Assembly: GCF_003287955.1 (NCBI RefSeq) | Contig: NZ_QMKP01000013.1 | Span: 1-64,000 of the forward strand | Direction of reading: 5' to 3' | DNA length: 64,000 nucleotides | DNA from: Arthrobacter sp. AQ5-06 | GTDB lineage: Bacteria; Actinomycetota; Actinomycetes; Actinomycetales; Micrococcaceae | In this document: positions 6,877 to 16,731 of the stretch, piece by piece | How positions within the stretch are numbered: the first letter of the stretch is position 1 | Layout of the letters: the number at the start of each line of letters is the position of its first letter | Translations under genes and position numbers: made by a program | Notes under the pieces: generated by a model | Told to the model about the DNA's origin: nothing | The model's database searches: none | What the model saw: only the letters and a program-made list of their open reading frames with translations

Positions 6877-8823
6877 TCAGCCCTTTTTGGTGGCTGAGGG
6901 CGTGGCCGTTGGCGATGGAGTCGGCGGCGGGGCCGGTTCCTTGGCCACCACAATATTGATTGTCTTGCCCTGATCGACGATTGCATTCACAGGGTCACTT
7001 TGATCGGTGACCCGGCCCGCTTCCACCTGGGAGTTCTCCACTTCCTGGACGTTCGGGACCAGGCCCATTTCCTTCAGCGCCGTTTCCGCCTCGGCGCGCG
7101 TCCGGCCGCGCAGTTCAGGCATGGACACCTTCCCGGTGGAAATGACGATCTCCACGGTGGTGCCCACACCCACCTTCTGCCCCGGTGCCGGGCTGGTGGT
7201 GATGACCCTGCCGACAGGAACAGTGGCGCTGTTGGCGGTGGTGGTGGAGGGGGCTCCCACGAGTCCGGCCTGGCGCAGGACGTCCCGGGCGGCGGCCTCG
7301 GTCTGGCCCGGAAGGGTCTCCGGAATCTTGACGGCGCTTGGGCCTTCTGAGATGTTCAGGATCACCTCCGCGTTGGGATCCAGCGACATTCCGCCCGCCG
7401 GATCCGTTCCGATGGCGGTTCCCTTTGGCACCGTCTCGTGCTTGGAGCGTTGGATCTTTGGGCTGAGTTTGGCGCCATAAAGTTCCTGCAGGGCCGCGGA
7501 CTCCGTCAGAGCCGCGACCACGGGCACCTTTACCTTGGGGGGCGCGGGGGGAGGCTGGTTCATCATCTGGAACAGCCACAGGCCGCCGCCGGCCAGAACC
7601 AGCAGGGTGAAGATCACCAGGGTAGCTATCCACGTACGACGACGGGACTTCTGCCGCGCGGTCCGCTCACGTTCCGGCGGGAGGCCCAGGGGCAGTTCGT
7701 CGACATCCGACGGTTCGCGGGCGGCGGCCGCCATAACGGGTATGCTCCCGTCAGTGCGGGTGTCGTCCGCGTTGCGCTGCCGGCCGATGGGGGCATCGTC
7801 CAGGAAGCTGGCACCGGTGAGCGCGAACGCTTCTGTTGCGGGCGTGCGTTCCGGCGTCGGGACGTGGTCGTTGGGATCGGTGGGGGCCTCGGTTGCGGCA
7901 AGCGCCGGAACCGGTACCCCTGCCCGGGCAGCGCGCAGGGCACGCCGGAAGGCGGCCGCGTCCTGGAAACGGTCCGCCCGGTTCTTCTGCAGGGCCTTGG
8001 CCAGGACACTGTCCAGGGCAGCCGAGACCTCCGGGTTAACGCTGCTCGCTGGCTCCGGGATTTCCCGGACGTGCTGGTACGCCACGGAGACGGGGCTGTC
8101 ACCGACGAAGGGCGGGCGGCCGGTGAGCATTTCGTACAGCAGGCAGGCAGCGGAGTAGAGATCACTGCGTGCGTCCACAGTTTCGCCCCGGGCCTGCTCG
8201 GGTGAGAGGTACTGGGCGGTTCCCACCACAGCCTGCGTCTGGGTCATGGTGGCGGATGAATCGGCGATGGCCCGGGCAATCCCGAAGTCCATGACCTTCA
8301 CGGAATTGGCGCCCTCGCAATACATCACGTTGGCGGGTTTGATGTCCCGGTGGACGATGCCCGCCTTGTGGCTGTACTCAAGGGCGGACAGCACGCCCAG
8401 GCAGAAGTCGATGGCCCGGTCAATGCTGACTTCCTTGGCCCGGATCAGGTCACGGATGGTCCTTCCCTCGACAAACTCCATCACGATGTAGGGCACCCGG
8501 ACACTGTCCTCCGAGCCATCCGGAACCGTGTGTTCGCCGGTGTCGTAGATGGCGACGATGGACGGGTGGTTCAGCGCCGCTACGGACTGCGCTTCCCGTT
8601 TGAAACGCGCCTGGAACTGCGGATCGCGGGCCATATCCGGGCGAAGCAGCTTGACGGCAACGGTCCGGCCAAGCCGGGTATCCACTCCGCGGTGGACATC
8701 GGCCATCCCCCCACGGCCGATGATTCCACCGAGTTCATAGCGGCCACTCAGGACACGCTGGTTATCCACCGGGAGGCTGTCCTCCCGGTGGAGCGGCGTA
8801 CGCGGCGACTCATTCACTGTCAA
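6877..8823 (-). CDS. pknB: Ser/Thr protein kinase PknB with extracellular PASTA domains
   Basis: A 648-residue receptor kinase regulating peptidoglycan synthesis and division. The kinase domain (about 28-295) has the Gly loop GRGGMADV, Lys58, HRDIKPAN at 158-165 and DFG at 179-181. A juxtamembrane linker of about 100 residues precedes one membrane helix (398-421). Three PASTA repeats (about 430-495, 497-566, 567-635) and a Pro-rich tail follow; M. tuberculosis PknB has four. The first codon here is TTG, but a GTG two codons later is an equally possible start and no strong ribosome site decides it. It lies 9 bases after pknA and is last in the seven-gene operon. Confidence 0.95.
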   Translation of the reverse strand: MTVNESPRTPLHREDSLPVDNQRVLSGRYELGGIIGRGGMADVHRGVDTRLGRTVAVKLLRPDMARDPQFQARFKREAQSVAALNHPSIVAIYDTGEHTVPDGSEDSVRVPYIVMEFVEGRTIRDLIRAKEVSIDRAIDFCLGVLSALEYSHKAGIVHRDIKPANVMYCEGANSVKVMDFGIARAIADSSATMTQTQAVVGTAQYLSPEQARGETVDARSDLYSAACLLYEMLTGRPPFVGDSPVSVAYQHVREIPEPASSVNPEVSAALDSVLAKALQKNRADRFQDAAAFRRALRAARAGVPVPALAATEAPTDPNDHVPTPERTPATEAFALTGASFLDDAPIGRQRNADDTRTDGSIPVMAAAAREPSDVDELPLGLPPERERTARQKSRRRTWIATLVIFTLLVLAGGGLWLFQMMNQPPPAPPKVKVPVVAALTESAALQELYGAKLSPKIQRSKHETVPKGTAIGTDPAGGMSLDPNAEVILNISEGPSAVKIPETLPGQTEAAARDVLRQAGLVGAPSTTTANSATVPVGRVITTSPAPGQKVGVGTTVEIVISTGKVSMPELRGRTRAEAETALKEMGLVPNVQEVENSQVEAGRVTDQSDPVNAIVDQGKTINIVVAKEPAPPPTPSPTATPSATKKG

Positions 8824-8832
8824 ACCTGGCAG

Positions 8833-10512
8833 CTACGGTGCGCAGGTTGCGGGCAGTCCCGGCAGTTGGCCGGGGTTGCACTTGGGCAGGGCGGACGTTG
8901 GTTCAGCGGAGGCCGGCGCCGAGGACGGCGGAGCGGACGGCGTGGTGGCCGGGACGGGTACGGCGTAAGTCACGGTCACTTCCGCCCCCTTGGGCACGGT
9001 GCCCGTGGGGTTGACCTGCAACACCGTTCCGGCAGCGGCAGTACTCTGCTGCGGGATGACCCGGACGGACAGACCCATAGTCTCGAGCGTCCCCTGGACC
9101 TGACGGTAGTCCTTCCCGAGGTAGGCCGCCGAAATAATGTCCACCGTGCTGGGCGTGGGCGTTGGAGTGGGCGCATCGGTGGTCCGGCTGGGCGTAGGCG
9201 TAGCGGATTCGGAAGTCTTTGTCGGGCTGGCGCTGGTGGATGGCGGATTGCTGGACGCCGGGTTGGTGACGGTGTTGGCCGGGTTAAAAATCCCCTGCTG
9301 TGTCAGGAAGAACCCCACCAGGGCGAACAGGACCAGCACGATCAGGGCGACCAGAGGCCACGTCCAGGGGCTGCGGCCGCGACGGTCGGGCTCGTCGGCC
9401 GGCTCGTCGTCGTACTTCTCTTCCTCCTGCACCCAGCTGCGCTCCGCAGCCAGGGCGTCCGCACGCGAAAGCGTGCTCCCGGCTCCAGTGGCTGCGCCCG
9501 CGGCCGCGGCGCCGACGGCAGCGCCGCCGGCAGCGGCACCCAGCACGGGCAGGGCCGACGTCGACGTCGTGTTGCTGTCCTTCTGGGCGATGACGCCGGT
9601 GGGCGCCGTGGCAAGGTCCACCGGTGCGGTGATGGGGCCGGTGGTTGCCTCGAAGAGCAGCATGCCGGGAACGGCGGCGTGCGCGGCGTTCACATCGCCG
9701 TTGCGGATGGCTTCCGCGGCTTCGGACAGCTTGATGGCGTTTTCCGGGCGGTTCTTGGGGTCCTTGGCCAGCATGGACATCAGGAGCGCCCGGACCGGTT
9801 TGGGCAGGGTCTCCGGAAGCGGCGGCGGGGCGTCGTTGACCTGGGCCAGGGCAATGGCGATCTGGGATTCTCCGGAGAACGGCCGGTGCCCGGTGAGGCA
9901 CTCGTAGCCGATCACGCCGAGTGCGTAGATGTCCGAGGCGCCAGTGGCGGTCTGGCCAGTGGCCTGTTCGGGGGCGAGGTACTGGGCGGTCCCCATCACC
10001 TGCCCTGTCTGGGTCAAGGGGACCTGGTCGGCCAGGCGGGCGATACCGAAGTCGGTGACCTTGACCCGGCCGTCGGGGGTGATCAGCAGGTTGCCCGGCT
10101 TGATGTCGCGGTGGACCAGCCCCTGGGCATGGGCCGCCGAAAGCGCGCGGGCGGTTTGCGCGATCATGGACAGCGTCCGGTCCGGGGACAGCACCTGTTC
10201 GTGCTCGATGATGCTGCTCAGCGGCTGGCCCGGAACGAGCTCCATGACCAGGTAGGCGGAACCCTCCTCTTCGCCGTAGTCAAAGACATTGGCGATGCCC
10301 ACGTGGTTCAACAGGGCGGTGTGGCGCGCTTCGGCCCGGAACCTCTGGAGGAAACCGGGGTCCCCGGTGTACTCCTCCTTGAGGACCTTGATGGCGACGA
10401 TGCGTCCCAGGACCTGGTCCTTGGCCTTCCAGACCTCTCCCATCCCGCCGATCGCAATCCGCGTGGTCAGCTGGAATCTGCCGCCGAGGGTGATTCCCGT
10501 TGTAGGCCTCAC
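8833..10512 (-). CDS. pknA: Ser/Thr protein kinase PknA, with one PASTA-like domain
   Basis: A 559-residue membrane kinase. The kinase domain (10-270) shows IGGMGEVW, Lys42, HRDIKPGN at 134-141 and DFG at 154-156. A long Ala-rich linker leads to one membrane helix in the [14 protein letters not shown] region. The extracellular part has a Thr/Pro/Ser-rich stalk, one PASTA-like repeat containing [18 protein letters not shown], and a second Pro/Ser-rich tail. M. tuberculosis PknA lacks a PASTA domain, so both kinases here may sense cell-wall fragments. The GTG start overlaps the pbpA stop by 4 bases. Confidence 0.95.
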   Translation of the reverse strand: MRPTTGITLGGRFQLTTRIAIGGMGEVWKAKDQVLGRIVAIKVLKEEYTGDPGFLQRFRAEARHTALLNHVGIANVFDYGEEEGSAYLVMELVPGQPLSSIIEHEQVLSPDRTLSMIAQTARALSAAHAQGLVHRDIKPGNLLITPDGRVKVTDFGIARLADQVPLTQTGQVMGTAQYLAPEQATGQTATGASDIYALGVIGYECLTGHRPFSGESQIAIALAQVNDAPPPLPETLPKPVRALLMSMLAKDPKNRPENAIKLSEAAEAIRNGDVNAAHAAVPGMLLFEATTGPITAPVDLATAPTGVIAQKDSNTTSTSALPVLGAAAGGAAVGAAAAGAATGAGSTLSRADALAAERSWVQEEEKYDDEPADEPDRRGRSPWTWPLVALIVLVLFALVGFFLTQQGIFNPANTVTNPASSNPPSTSASPTKTSESATPTPSRTTDAPTPTPTPSTVDIISAAYLGKDYRQVQGTLETMGLSVRVIPQQSTAAAGTVLQVNPTGTVPKGAEVTVTYAVPVPATTPSAPPSSAPASAEPTSALPKCNPGQLPGLPATCAP

Positions 10513-11969
10513 TTATTCAACACCGCCTCAAAAATCTTCTTCGCGTTCGGACTGGTTAGCTTTGCGCCGGTGGTGATGTCTACACCCTCCATGACGATGG
10601 TGACACTCACCTCCGGGTTGTTCGCCGGGGCAAACCCGGTGAACCAGGAGTTGTTCAGGCCGTTGCCCAGTTCAGCTGTTCCGGTCTTGCCGGCCACCTG
10701 CACACCGGGGACCGCCGCGCCGCGGGCGATGCCCTGGCTCACCGCACTGGTCATCCATTCGGTGATCTGCCGGGCAATTTCCGGGGTGGTGGACGTCCGG
10801 AGCGCTTTAGGCTGGGGCTCGTCAATAACCCGAAGGTCCGGGGACCGCACGGTCTTGATGAGGCTGGGGCTCATCTGGACGCCGTTGTTGGCGATGGCCG
10901 CGGTCATCAGGGCGATTTGCAGCGGAGTGGCGCGCACGTCCTTCTGGCCGATCGCAGACTGGGCCAGGCCCGGTCCGTCCAGGTCATCGGGGAAGCCGCT
11001 GCCTCTGGCGTAGGCGAGCTTCAGCCGGTCGCCCAGCTCCTCCCCAAAGCCGAACTTTGCCGCCTGCTCGGCGATCGCATCACGTCCGAGGTCGATGGCA
11101 ATGCTGGCGAACGGCGTGTTGCAGGATTGCTGCAGGGCGAAGGCGAAGCTGGCCGTGTCCTGGGTATAGCAGTTGCCCCCGGCATAGTTCGGCAGCGTGT
11201 ACTGGATCCCCGGGAAGGGCATCTGGGCCGGATTGGGGAGCACACTGTCCTTGTTGTACTTCCCGGAGCTGAGGGCGGCAGCGGTATCCACCAGCTTGAA
11301 CACCGATCCCGGAGCGAGCAGCCCTCCCGTGGGGCCGCTGACATTCTGGTTCAGGTTGATGCCGGGGACCTTGACCAGCTCATTGATGTTGGTGGTTTCT
11401 GCGGCGGGGTCCTGGGTGGCGACCAAGTTGGGGTCATAGGACGGTTTGGACGCCATGGCCAGGATGGCGCCGGATTTGGGGTTGGTGACCACAATGGATC
11501 CCCGCTGGCCGTCCGGGATGAGGTCGTAGGCGAGCTTCTGGACGGCGGGATCGATGGTGAGTTCCACCGAGGCGCCCTTCGGCTGGTTGCCCAGGAAGAG
11601 CTGGCCGATCCGGTCGAAGAATTGCTGGTCTGAGCTGCCGGCCAGCTGATCGTTCATCGAAACTTCCAGGCCGGTGGCACCGTAGTTCTTCGAGAAGTAG
11701 CCCGTGATGCCTGCATAGAGTGCTGGCTGTGCGTACGTCCGCTGGAACTGGCAGACCTCGGAGGTGCCTTCCACCGATTCGGCCACGGGGTCACCGCCCA
11801 CGATGATGGCGCCGCGGTCGTTGCAGTAATTCTGCAGAATTGCGCGCTGGTTCAGGGGGTTGTCTTTGAGGTCATCGGCACCCACCACCTGGACGAAGCT
11901 GATGGCGCCGAAGATTAAGGCGAACATGGCGATCGCTGCCACCCAGGAACTACGGATTGCTTGGTTCAC
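10509..11969 (-). CDS. pbpA: penicillin-binding protein A (class B transpeptidase)
   Basis: A 486-residue D,D-transpeptidase that crosslinks peptidoglycan at division or elongation sites. An N-terminal anchor helix (about 8-28) is followed by the dimerisation domain and a transpeptidase domain with SxxK at Ser222-Lys225, SCN at 282-284 and KTG at 428-430. All three catalytic motifs are intact. The GTG start overlaps the rodA stop, and the gene stop overlaps the pknA start, showing translational coupling between the RodA/FtsW-type polymerase and its partner transpeptidase. Confidence 0.95.
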   Translation of the reverse strand: MNQAIRSSWVAAIAMFALIFGAISFVQVVGADDLKDNPLNQRAILQNYCNDRGAIIVGGDPVAESVEGTSEVCQFQRTYAQPALYAGITGYFSKNYGATGLEVSMNDQLAGSSDQQFFDRIGQLFLGNQPKGASVELTIDPAVQKLAYDLIPDGQRGSIVVTNPKSGAILAMASKPSYDPNLVATQDPAAETTNINELVKVPGINLNQNVSGPTGGLLAPGSVFKLVDTAAALSSGKYNKDSVLPNPAQMPFPGIQYTLPNYAGGNCYTQDTASFAFALQQSCNTPFASIAIDLGRDAIAEQAAKFGFGEELGDRLKLAYARGSGFPDDLDGPGLAQSAIGQKDVRATPLQIALMTAAIANNGVQMSPSLIKTVRSPDLRVIDEPQPKALRTSTTPEIARQITEWMTSAVSQGIARGAAVPGVQVAGKTGTAELGNGLNNSWFTGFAPANNPEVSVTIVMEGVDITTGAKLTSPNAKKIFEAVLNK

Positions 11970-13354
11970 GCTTGTTTCACCGCCTCGGTGGGAGTATCAA
12001 TTCCTGCAGGTTCCGCAGCGCCACCGGGTGGAAGTGGGGTGGTGTCCACCGGTCCCCGCGCCGTATGGGAGATCAGCAGGAGCAGGCCCACGATGATCCA
12101 GTTGGCCAGCAGTGATGAACCGCCGGCGGCGAGGAACGGCGTGGTCAAACCGGTCAGCGGGATCAGTCGTGTGACTCCACCGATCACCACGAAGCACTGA
12201 AGGGCGATGGCGAAGGAAAGTCCGCAGGCCAACAGTTTCCCAAAGGCATCCCGGGTGCCGAGGGCCGCCCGGAACCCTCGTGTGAACAGCAGCACGTACA
12301 TCAGCACCACGGCGAACAGTCCGATCAGGCCCAGCTCCTCGCCGATGGAGGCGATGATCATATCGCTGTTGGCGAAGGGGACCAGGTCCGGCCGGCCCTG
12401 GCCCAGGCCGGTACCCACCAGGCCGCCGTTAGCCATGCCGAAGAGTCCCTCGATGACTTGCCGGCTGCCGGTCTCGTACACGTCTGGGCTGAAGGCGTTC
12501 AGCCAGCCGTAGATGCGGACTTCAACATGGGAAAACACCTGGGCTGCCACGAAGCCGCCACCCAAGATCAGGGCCACACCGATCACCACCCAGCTGACAC
12601 GGCTGGTGGCCACGTAGATCATCACGATGAACAGGCCAAAGAACAGCACAGACGACCCGAGGTCGCGCTGGAAGATCAACACGCCGATGCTCACCAGCCA
12701 GGCGGTGATCATGGGCCCCATGTCCTTGAACCGGGGGAACTGCAGCGGGCCGATCTTGCGGCCGGCCAGCAGAATGAGGTCGCGGTTCGAGGAAAGATAA
12801 CCAGCGAAGAATATAGCCAGGGTGATCTTGGCGATCTCACCCGGCTGAAAGGTCATGGGTCCCACCCGGACCCAGACCCGGGCGCCCAAAATTTCGCCGG
12901 CCGAGATGCCGGGCACCAGCGGAAGAATCAGCAGGAGCGAGCTCACAGCCAGCGAGATGTATGTGAAGCGGCGCAGTACCCGATGGTCCTTGAGGAACCA
13001 GATCACGGCGATGGCAACGGCCATTGCGATCAGGGTCCAGCGCAGCTGGTTATTGCCGGTGTCCTCCCCGGGGGCGTCGAGGCGGTGGATCATGGCAAGA
13101 CCCAAGCCGTTGAGTGCAACCACCAAGGGAAGTATTACCGGATCGGCATATTTGGCCCGGATCCGCAGGACCACGTGGAATACCAGTGCTGCCACCGCGA
13201 GCAGGCTGGACTGGAACCAGAAATCGGAGTCGAACGCCTTCTCCTGGTCGACGCCCACCAGCATGTTGGCGCCGATGCCCACAGACAAGGCGAGGACCAG
13301 CAGCAATAACTCCACGTTGCGCCGGGGTTTGGGTATGGTGCTGAGCTGGCTCAT
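11966..13354 (-). CDS. rodA: RodA/FtsW-family SEDS peptidoglycan glycosyltransferase
   Basis: A 462-residue polytopic protein with ten or more helices, of the SEDS family that polymerises lipid II into glycan strands. Conserved pieces include the PGEIAKITLAIFFAGYL segment and the extracellular QRDLGSS region. The ATG at 13354 is chosen since it overlaps the pstP stop as ATGA and starts at MSQLSTIPKPRRN. The 50-residue longer frame would run back into pstP. It works with PbpA, encoded next. The C-terminal Pro/Thr tail is cytoplasmic. Confidence 0.94.
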   Translation of the reverse strand: MSQLSTIPKPRRNVELLLLVLALSVGIGANMLVGVDQEKAFDSDFWFQSSLLAVAALVFHVVLRIRAKYADPVILPLVVALNGLGLAMIHRLDAPGEDTGNNQLRWTLIAMAVAIAVIWFLKDHRVLRRFTYISLAVSSLLLILPLVPGISAGEILGARVWVRVGPMTFQPGEIAKITLAIFFAGYLSSNRDLILLAGRKIGPLQFPRFKDMGPMITAWLVSIGVLIFQRDLGSSVLFFGLFIVMIYVATSRVSWVVIGVALILGGGFVAAQVFSHVEVRIYGWLNAFSPDVYETGSRQVIEGLFGMANGGLVGTGLGQGRPDLVPFANSDMIIASIGEELGLIGLFAVVLMYVLLFTRGFRAALGTRDAFGKLLACGLSFAIALQCFVVIGGVTRLIPLTGLTTPFLAAGGSSLLANWIIVGLLLLISHTARGPVDTTPLPPGGAAEPAGIDTPTEAVKQA

Positions 13355-14988
13355 TGGCCCGCCTCGCAGGTGGCAGTGGGGCTGGGTGAGGCGGACGGGG
13401 CCGGGGCCGCCACAGGAGCCGACGGGTCTGGTGCTGGGGCAGGCGTGGCGGGTGTCGCCGCCGGCGGAGTTGTTGAGGCCGGAGAGGGCGACGGGGTCAG
13501 GCACTCATCCGCCGGAGCAATGGTGCCGGTGCCTTCGAGATTCTTCACGATCCGCTGGGCGTCGTAGAGGTCGCGCGCGGGAACTGTCTGCCGTACGCGC
13601 TGCTGGGAGAACTGGGGCAAGGAATCCATCCGGATCTCTGTTACGGCTTCGAGGGTGGAAAGCTGGATGGGGCCTAGCCGCTGGGAGACACCGTTGTAGA
13701 TGGCCACGCGGGAATCGTATTCCCCGATGTAGTAGCGGGTCTGGGTCCACGCATAGCCAAGCCAGAGGCCCACGGTCAGCACCACCAGCACGGACGCGGC
13801 GATGGACATGGTGACCCAGCGGCGGGGTTTGGGCCGCCCCAGGACGTCATCCGCCTCCGCAACGGGCGCGTCGGCCTTGTGAGTCAGGACGGTGGCGGCC
13901 CGGCGGGCCACGGTACGGCCGGCGATGGTGGGAATGGAGCCCGACTCGGCCGCGGTGGCCGCAGCACCGACCAGTTCGTGCGGGCGCGATGCGAGTTCCT
14001 GCCGCAGGACTTCGGCCGAAAGGTGCTCGCCGAGATGGGGGTCGGTGGAGGGTGGCGGTTCCTCGGCAGCTGGCTTTTCCGGGACTTCGTCGGCGGCGGG
14101 CTTCTTGTCGTCGGCCGCCTCGGGGCCAGGTGCGGCACCAGGCGAGTCGATGTCCGCGGCGGGGGCTTCGGTGAGCAGCTGCGAAGGGATGATGTCGACG
14201 GCGGCGGTACTGACGTCGTCGGGCGTTTCCTCGGTAATTTCCACCATCACAACGGTTACGTTGTCCGGTGACCCGGCTTCAAGCGTGAGGTTAACCAGGG
14301 TTTCGACGCACTCGCGCAGGTCTTTTGTCTCGCGGACTGTCCGCTCCACCACGTGTCCGGCCACATAGTTGAGCCCGTCCGAGCACAGGAGCCAGCGCTC
14401 TCCGGGCTTGACGTCCAGGGTGTCCAGATCCAGCTCGGGGCTGGCGTCAACGTCGCCCAGGACGCGCATGAGGACGTTCTTGTGCGGGTGGGTTTCGGCC
14501 TCTTCGGGACGGAGCCGGCCCTCATCGATCAGCCGCTGGACGAACGTGTGGTCAATGCTGATCTGTTCAAATTCGCCGTCGCGCAGGCGGTAGGCCCGGG
14601 AGTCGCCGATGTGCGCGAAGTGCAGCTTGCCCTCGGCGAGCAGCAGGGATGTGACGGTGGTGCCCATGCCGGCGAGCTTGGGGTTGATGTGCACCAGCTC
14701 GGAGAGCAGTGAGTTGGCTGTCTGGATTTCGTCGGCCAGGACGGTGCCGGCGTCGCCGTCGTAGTCGCCGTGGTCCAGGTGCAGCATGTCCAGCACGGTG
14801 GCGGCGGAGGCAACATCGCCGCCAGCGTGGCCGCCCATTCCGTCTGCGACCACTGCCAAATGGCGGCCGACGTACGCCGAGTCGTCATTTTTGGCCCGGA
14901 TGCGTCCCACGTCCGAGCGCGCCGCATAGTGCATGATGAGGGGCCGCTGGACGGGTGTGGCCCCGTCGGCGGGAAGGTCAGCGGCCAT
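13351..14988 (-). CDS. pstP: PP2C-family Ser/Thr phosphatase PstP
   Basis: A 545-residue membrane phosphatase that reverses PknA/PknB phosphorylation. The N-terminal PP2C domain (about 18-255) has the metal-binding DGMGGH at 49-54, an Asn-Asp-Asp at 34-36, GDSRAYRL and the later CSDGL and SPDNVTVV motifs. A long acidic linker precedes one helix (MSIAASVLVVLTVGLWLGY), then a small extracellular domain and a Pro/Ala/Ser tail. The gene begins 2 bases after fhaB and overlaps rodA. Confidence 0.95.
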   Translation of the reverse strand: MAADLPADGATPVQRPLIMHYAARSDVGRIRAKNDDSAYVGRHLAVVADGMGGHAGGDVASAATVLDMLHLDHGDYDGDAGTVLADEIQTANSLLSELVHINPKLAGMGTTVTSLLLAEGKLHFAHIGDSRAYRLRDGEFEQISIDHTFVQRLIDEGRLRPEEAETHPHKNVLMRVLGDVDASPELDLDTLDVKPGERWLLCSDGLNYVAGHVVERTVRETKDLRECVETLVNLTLEAGSPDNVTVVMVEITEETPDDVSTAAVDIIPSQLLTEAPAADIDSPGAAPGPEAADDKKPAADEVPEKPAAEEPPPSTDPHLGEHLSAEVLRQELASRPHELVGAAATAAESGSIPTIAGRTVARRAATVLTHKADAPVAEADDVLGRPKPRRWVTMSIAASVLVVLTVGLWLGYAWTQTRYYIGEYDSRVAIYNGVSQRLGPIQLSTLEAVTEIRMDSLPQFSQQRVRQTVPARDLYDAQRIVKNLEGTGTIAPADECLTPSPSPASTTPPAATPATPAPAPDPSAPVAAPAPSASPSPTATCEAGQ

Positions 14989-14990
14989 GG

Positions 14991-15473
14991 CTATGGCCTC
15001 AATTCGATGACCGTCTTGCCGATTCTCACGGGTACGCCAAGCTCAACGGGCAGTGCCCGGGTAAGTTGCTGGTCGGCCAGGTAGGTGCCGTTGGTGGAGC
15101 CAAGGTCCTCGATGAACCATCGGCTGCCTTGCGGGAACAGCCGCGCGTGGCGGCCTGAGGCGTAGTCGTCCTCGAGTACCAGCGAGGCTTCCTGCGCGCG
15201 GCCCAGCAGGATGGGGCTGGCGGCCAGGGGGATGGTGGTTCCCTTGAGCGGGCCCTCGGTGACCACCAGTTGGTGGGCCTGCTGCTTGAGGGGCTGCGGC
15301 GGAGCCTCGGCCAGGTCCGGGTTTTTGCGGACCTGCCGGGCGGTCGGGGTGCCGGCGGCGGCTTTGCGGCCCACCATCAGGTCCCGGCGCATGGCCGAAA
15401 CGATGCTGAAGATGAGGACCCAGAGCAGGAGCAGGAAGCCAAACCGCAGTGCAGTGATGGTCAGGTCGCTCAT
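14991..15473 (-). CDS. fhaB: FHA-domain protein FhaB (FipA-like)
   Basis: A 160-residue protein with an N-terminal membrane helix (about 8-27) and a C-terminal FHA domain (about 75-155) showing LLGRAQEASLVLEDDYAS, SGRHARL and DLGSTNGTYL, the phosphothreonine-binding signature. In mycobacteria the homologue links phosphorylated division proteins downstream of PknA/PknB. It overlaps fhaA by 4 bases and precedes pstP by 2, so it belongs to the operon. Confidence 0.94.
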   Translation of the reverse strand: MSDLTITALRFGFLLLLWVLIFSIVSAMRRDLMVGRKAAAGTPTARQVRKNPDLAEAPPQPLKQQAHQLVVTEGPLKGTTIPLAASPILLGRAQEASLVLEDDYASGRHARLFPQGSRWFIEDLGSTNGTYLADQQLTRALPVELGVPVRIGKTVIELRP

Positions 15474-16213
15474 GGGCGGCCACCAGGGTTGGCGGGAAGC
15501 AGGCGGAAGATGATCTTTGTCCGTCCCATCGTGATGGTGGAGCCGTCGGTCAGTTCGGTGCTGCCTGCCACTTTATGGCCGTTGACGTAACTGCCGTTGG
15601 TGGAGCCGAGGTCCACCGCGCTGGTTACCCCGCTGGCGGTGCGGATCTCGAGGTGGCGGCGAGATACGCCGGTGTCGTCAACCAGGATGTCGGCCTCGGA
15701 AGACCGGCCCAGGATGACGGACGGGGCATTGAGGGAGTAACGCTGGCCGTTAATGTCCAGGACGGGCTGCAGCCGGACGGGCGGGCGGCTGGGGGCTGCC
15801 GGCAGGTTGGGCCTGGCCGACGCGACTCCGGGTCCGGCCTTGGACTTCTCAGTGGAGGAGACGATCTCGAAGTCGCCAGCGCGCAGCTCCTCGGAACGAC
15901 GAAAGGAGATCCGCACCGAGCCTTGCAGGGTGTAGCCCTGGCTGCGGACATGGTTGATGACGACGTCACAGAGTTCTTCGGCGAGCGGCGTGCCCCAGTC
16001 CTGTGCCCTCCTGAAGTCGTCGTCACTGAGCTGGACGTCGAAGACGTTGGGGGCCAGCGTGCGGCCGGCGGCAATGGTGAGGGCTTTGTTGTCCACCTCG
16101 CGGCGGAGCCGGCTGGCGATTTCCACAGGTTCCACCTGGGCGCGCGAACCGGTGGAGAAGACACCGCGGACGGCTTTTTCGATGCCGCGCTCGACCTTGT
16201 CCAGCAATCCCAT
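15470..16213 (-). CDS. fhaA: FHA-domain protein FhaA with DUF3662 domain
   Basis: A 247-residue cytoplasmic protein. The N-terminal half (1-120) is the DUF3662 domain beginning MGLLDKVERGIEKAVRG. A short linker leads to a C-terminal FHA domain (about 150-240) with ILGRSSEADILVDD, SRRHLEI and DLGSTNGSYVNG. In M. tuberculosis FhaA binds phosphorylated MviN and restrains cell-wall synthesis. GGAGAAGGACC precedes the ATG. It is the first gene of the seven-gene operon. Confidence 0.94.
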   Translation of the reverse strand: MGLLDKVERGIEKAVRGVFSTGSRAQVEPVEIASRLRREVDNKALTIAAGRTLAPNVFDVQLSDDDFRRAQDWGTPLAEELCDVVINHVRSQGYTLQGSVRISFRRSEELRAGDFEIVSSTEKSKAGPGVASARPNLPAAPSRPPVRLQPVLDINGQRYSLNAPSVILGRSSEADILVDDTGVSRRHLEIRTASGVTSAVDLGSTNGSYVNGHKVAGSTELTDGSTITMGRTKIIFRLLPANPGGRP

Positions 16214-16544
16214 GGTCCTTCTCCTTTCCCCCCGGCTGCGGGGCAGTTTTCGTTCCGGAACTCAACCAACAACGCAGTTCAGAACCCGGCGGCCTGCCTG
16301 GCAGTAGCAGGCACTACTACATCAGATACTACTGGGCAGGCCTGTGAATGACCTTAATCCGCAACGGCCGGGCCTCCGGAAAAGTTCGCTGCGCGCTCCC
16401 CGCCGGGCCCCTTCCGGCGGGGAATTTGACCGTGCCCGGGGCTCAATTGGTGTTTTGCCGCCGATGTCCGTTATGCTTGATCTCGCTGCTTTTACAAGGT
16501 TGCGGATCCGGGAAACCGGCCGTTATTCATGGAAAAGAAGTTGC
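16214..16544. promoter_or_regulatory. 331-base divergent region between fhaA and tRNA-Leu
   Basis: No gene is seen. It must contain the promoter for the fhaA operon (leftward) and for the tRNA (rightward). An imperfect inverted repeat has arms at 16291-16307 and 16329-16342 (GGCCTGCC, CAGTAG and their complements) with three unpaired bases in one arm. Possible tRNA promoter boxes TTGCGG at 16500 and TTATTC at 16523 are weak matches with 17-base spacing. Confidence 0.4.
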
Positions 16545-16627
16545 GCGCGAGTGGCGGAACGGCAGACGCGCTGGCTTCAGGTGCCAGTGTCCGAAAGGGC
16601 GTGGGGGTTCAAATCCCCCCTCGCGCA
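16545..16627 (+). tRNA. tRNA-Leu (anticodon CAG)
   Basis: 83 bases fold as a class II tRNA. The acceptor stem GCGCGAG pairs with CTCGCGC at 16620-16626, followed by an encoded A. The anticodon stem CTGGC/GCCAG holds the loop TTCAGGT with anticodon CAG at 16578-16580. The T arm GGGGGTTCAAATCCCCC is canonical and a long variable arm is present. It reads CTG, a heavily used Leu codon in this DNA. Confidence 0.95.
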
Positions 16628-16634
16628 CGCAATC

Positions 16635-16668
16635 AAAGGAACCCCGGTCTTCGGACCGGGGTTCCTTT
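16635..16668 (+). terminator. intrinsic terminator after tRNA-Leu
   Basis: A perfect 15-base stem (16635-16649 with 16654-16668) is closed by a TTCG tetraloop and followed by CTTTT. It begins 7 bases after the tRNA end. Confidence 0.93.
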
Positions 16669-16731
16669 CTTTTAACACTGGGGCCGTCAAACACTGGGGC
16701 GATTTGTGAAAGCTGGCCAAAAGCCCTGCGC

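Noticed and set aside
8350..11013. 887-codon open frame on the plus strand
   Set aside because: Antisense to pknB, pknA and pbpA, which carry complete kinase and transpeptidase motifs; no domain is seen in the plus-strand frame.
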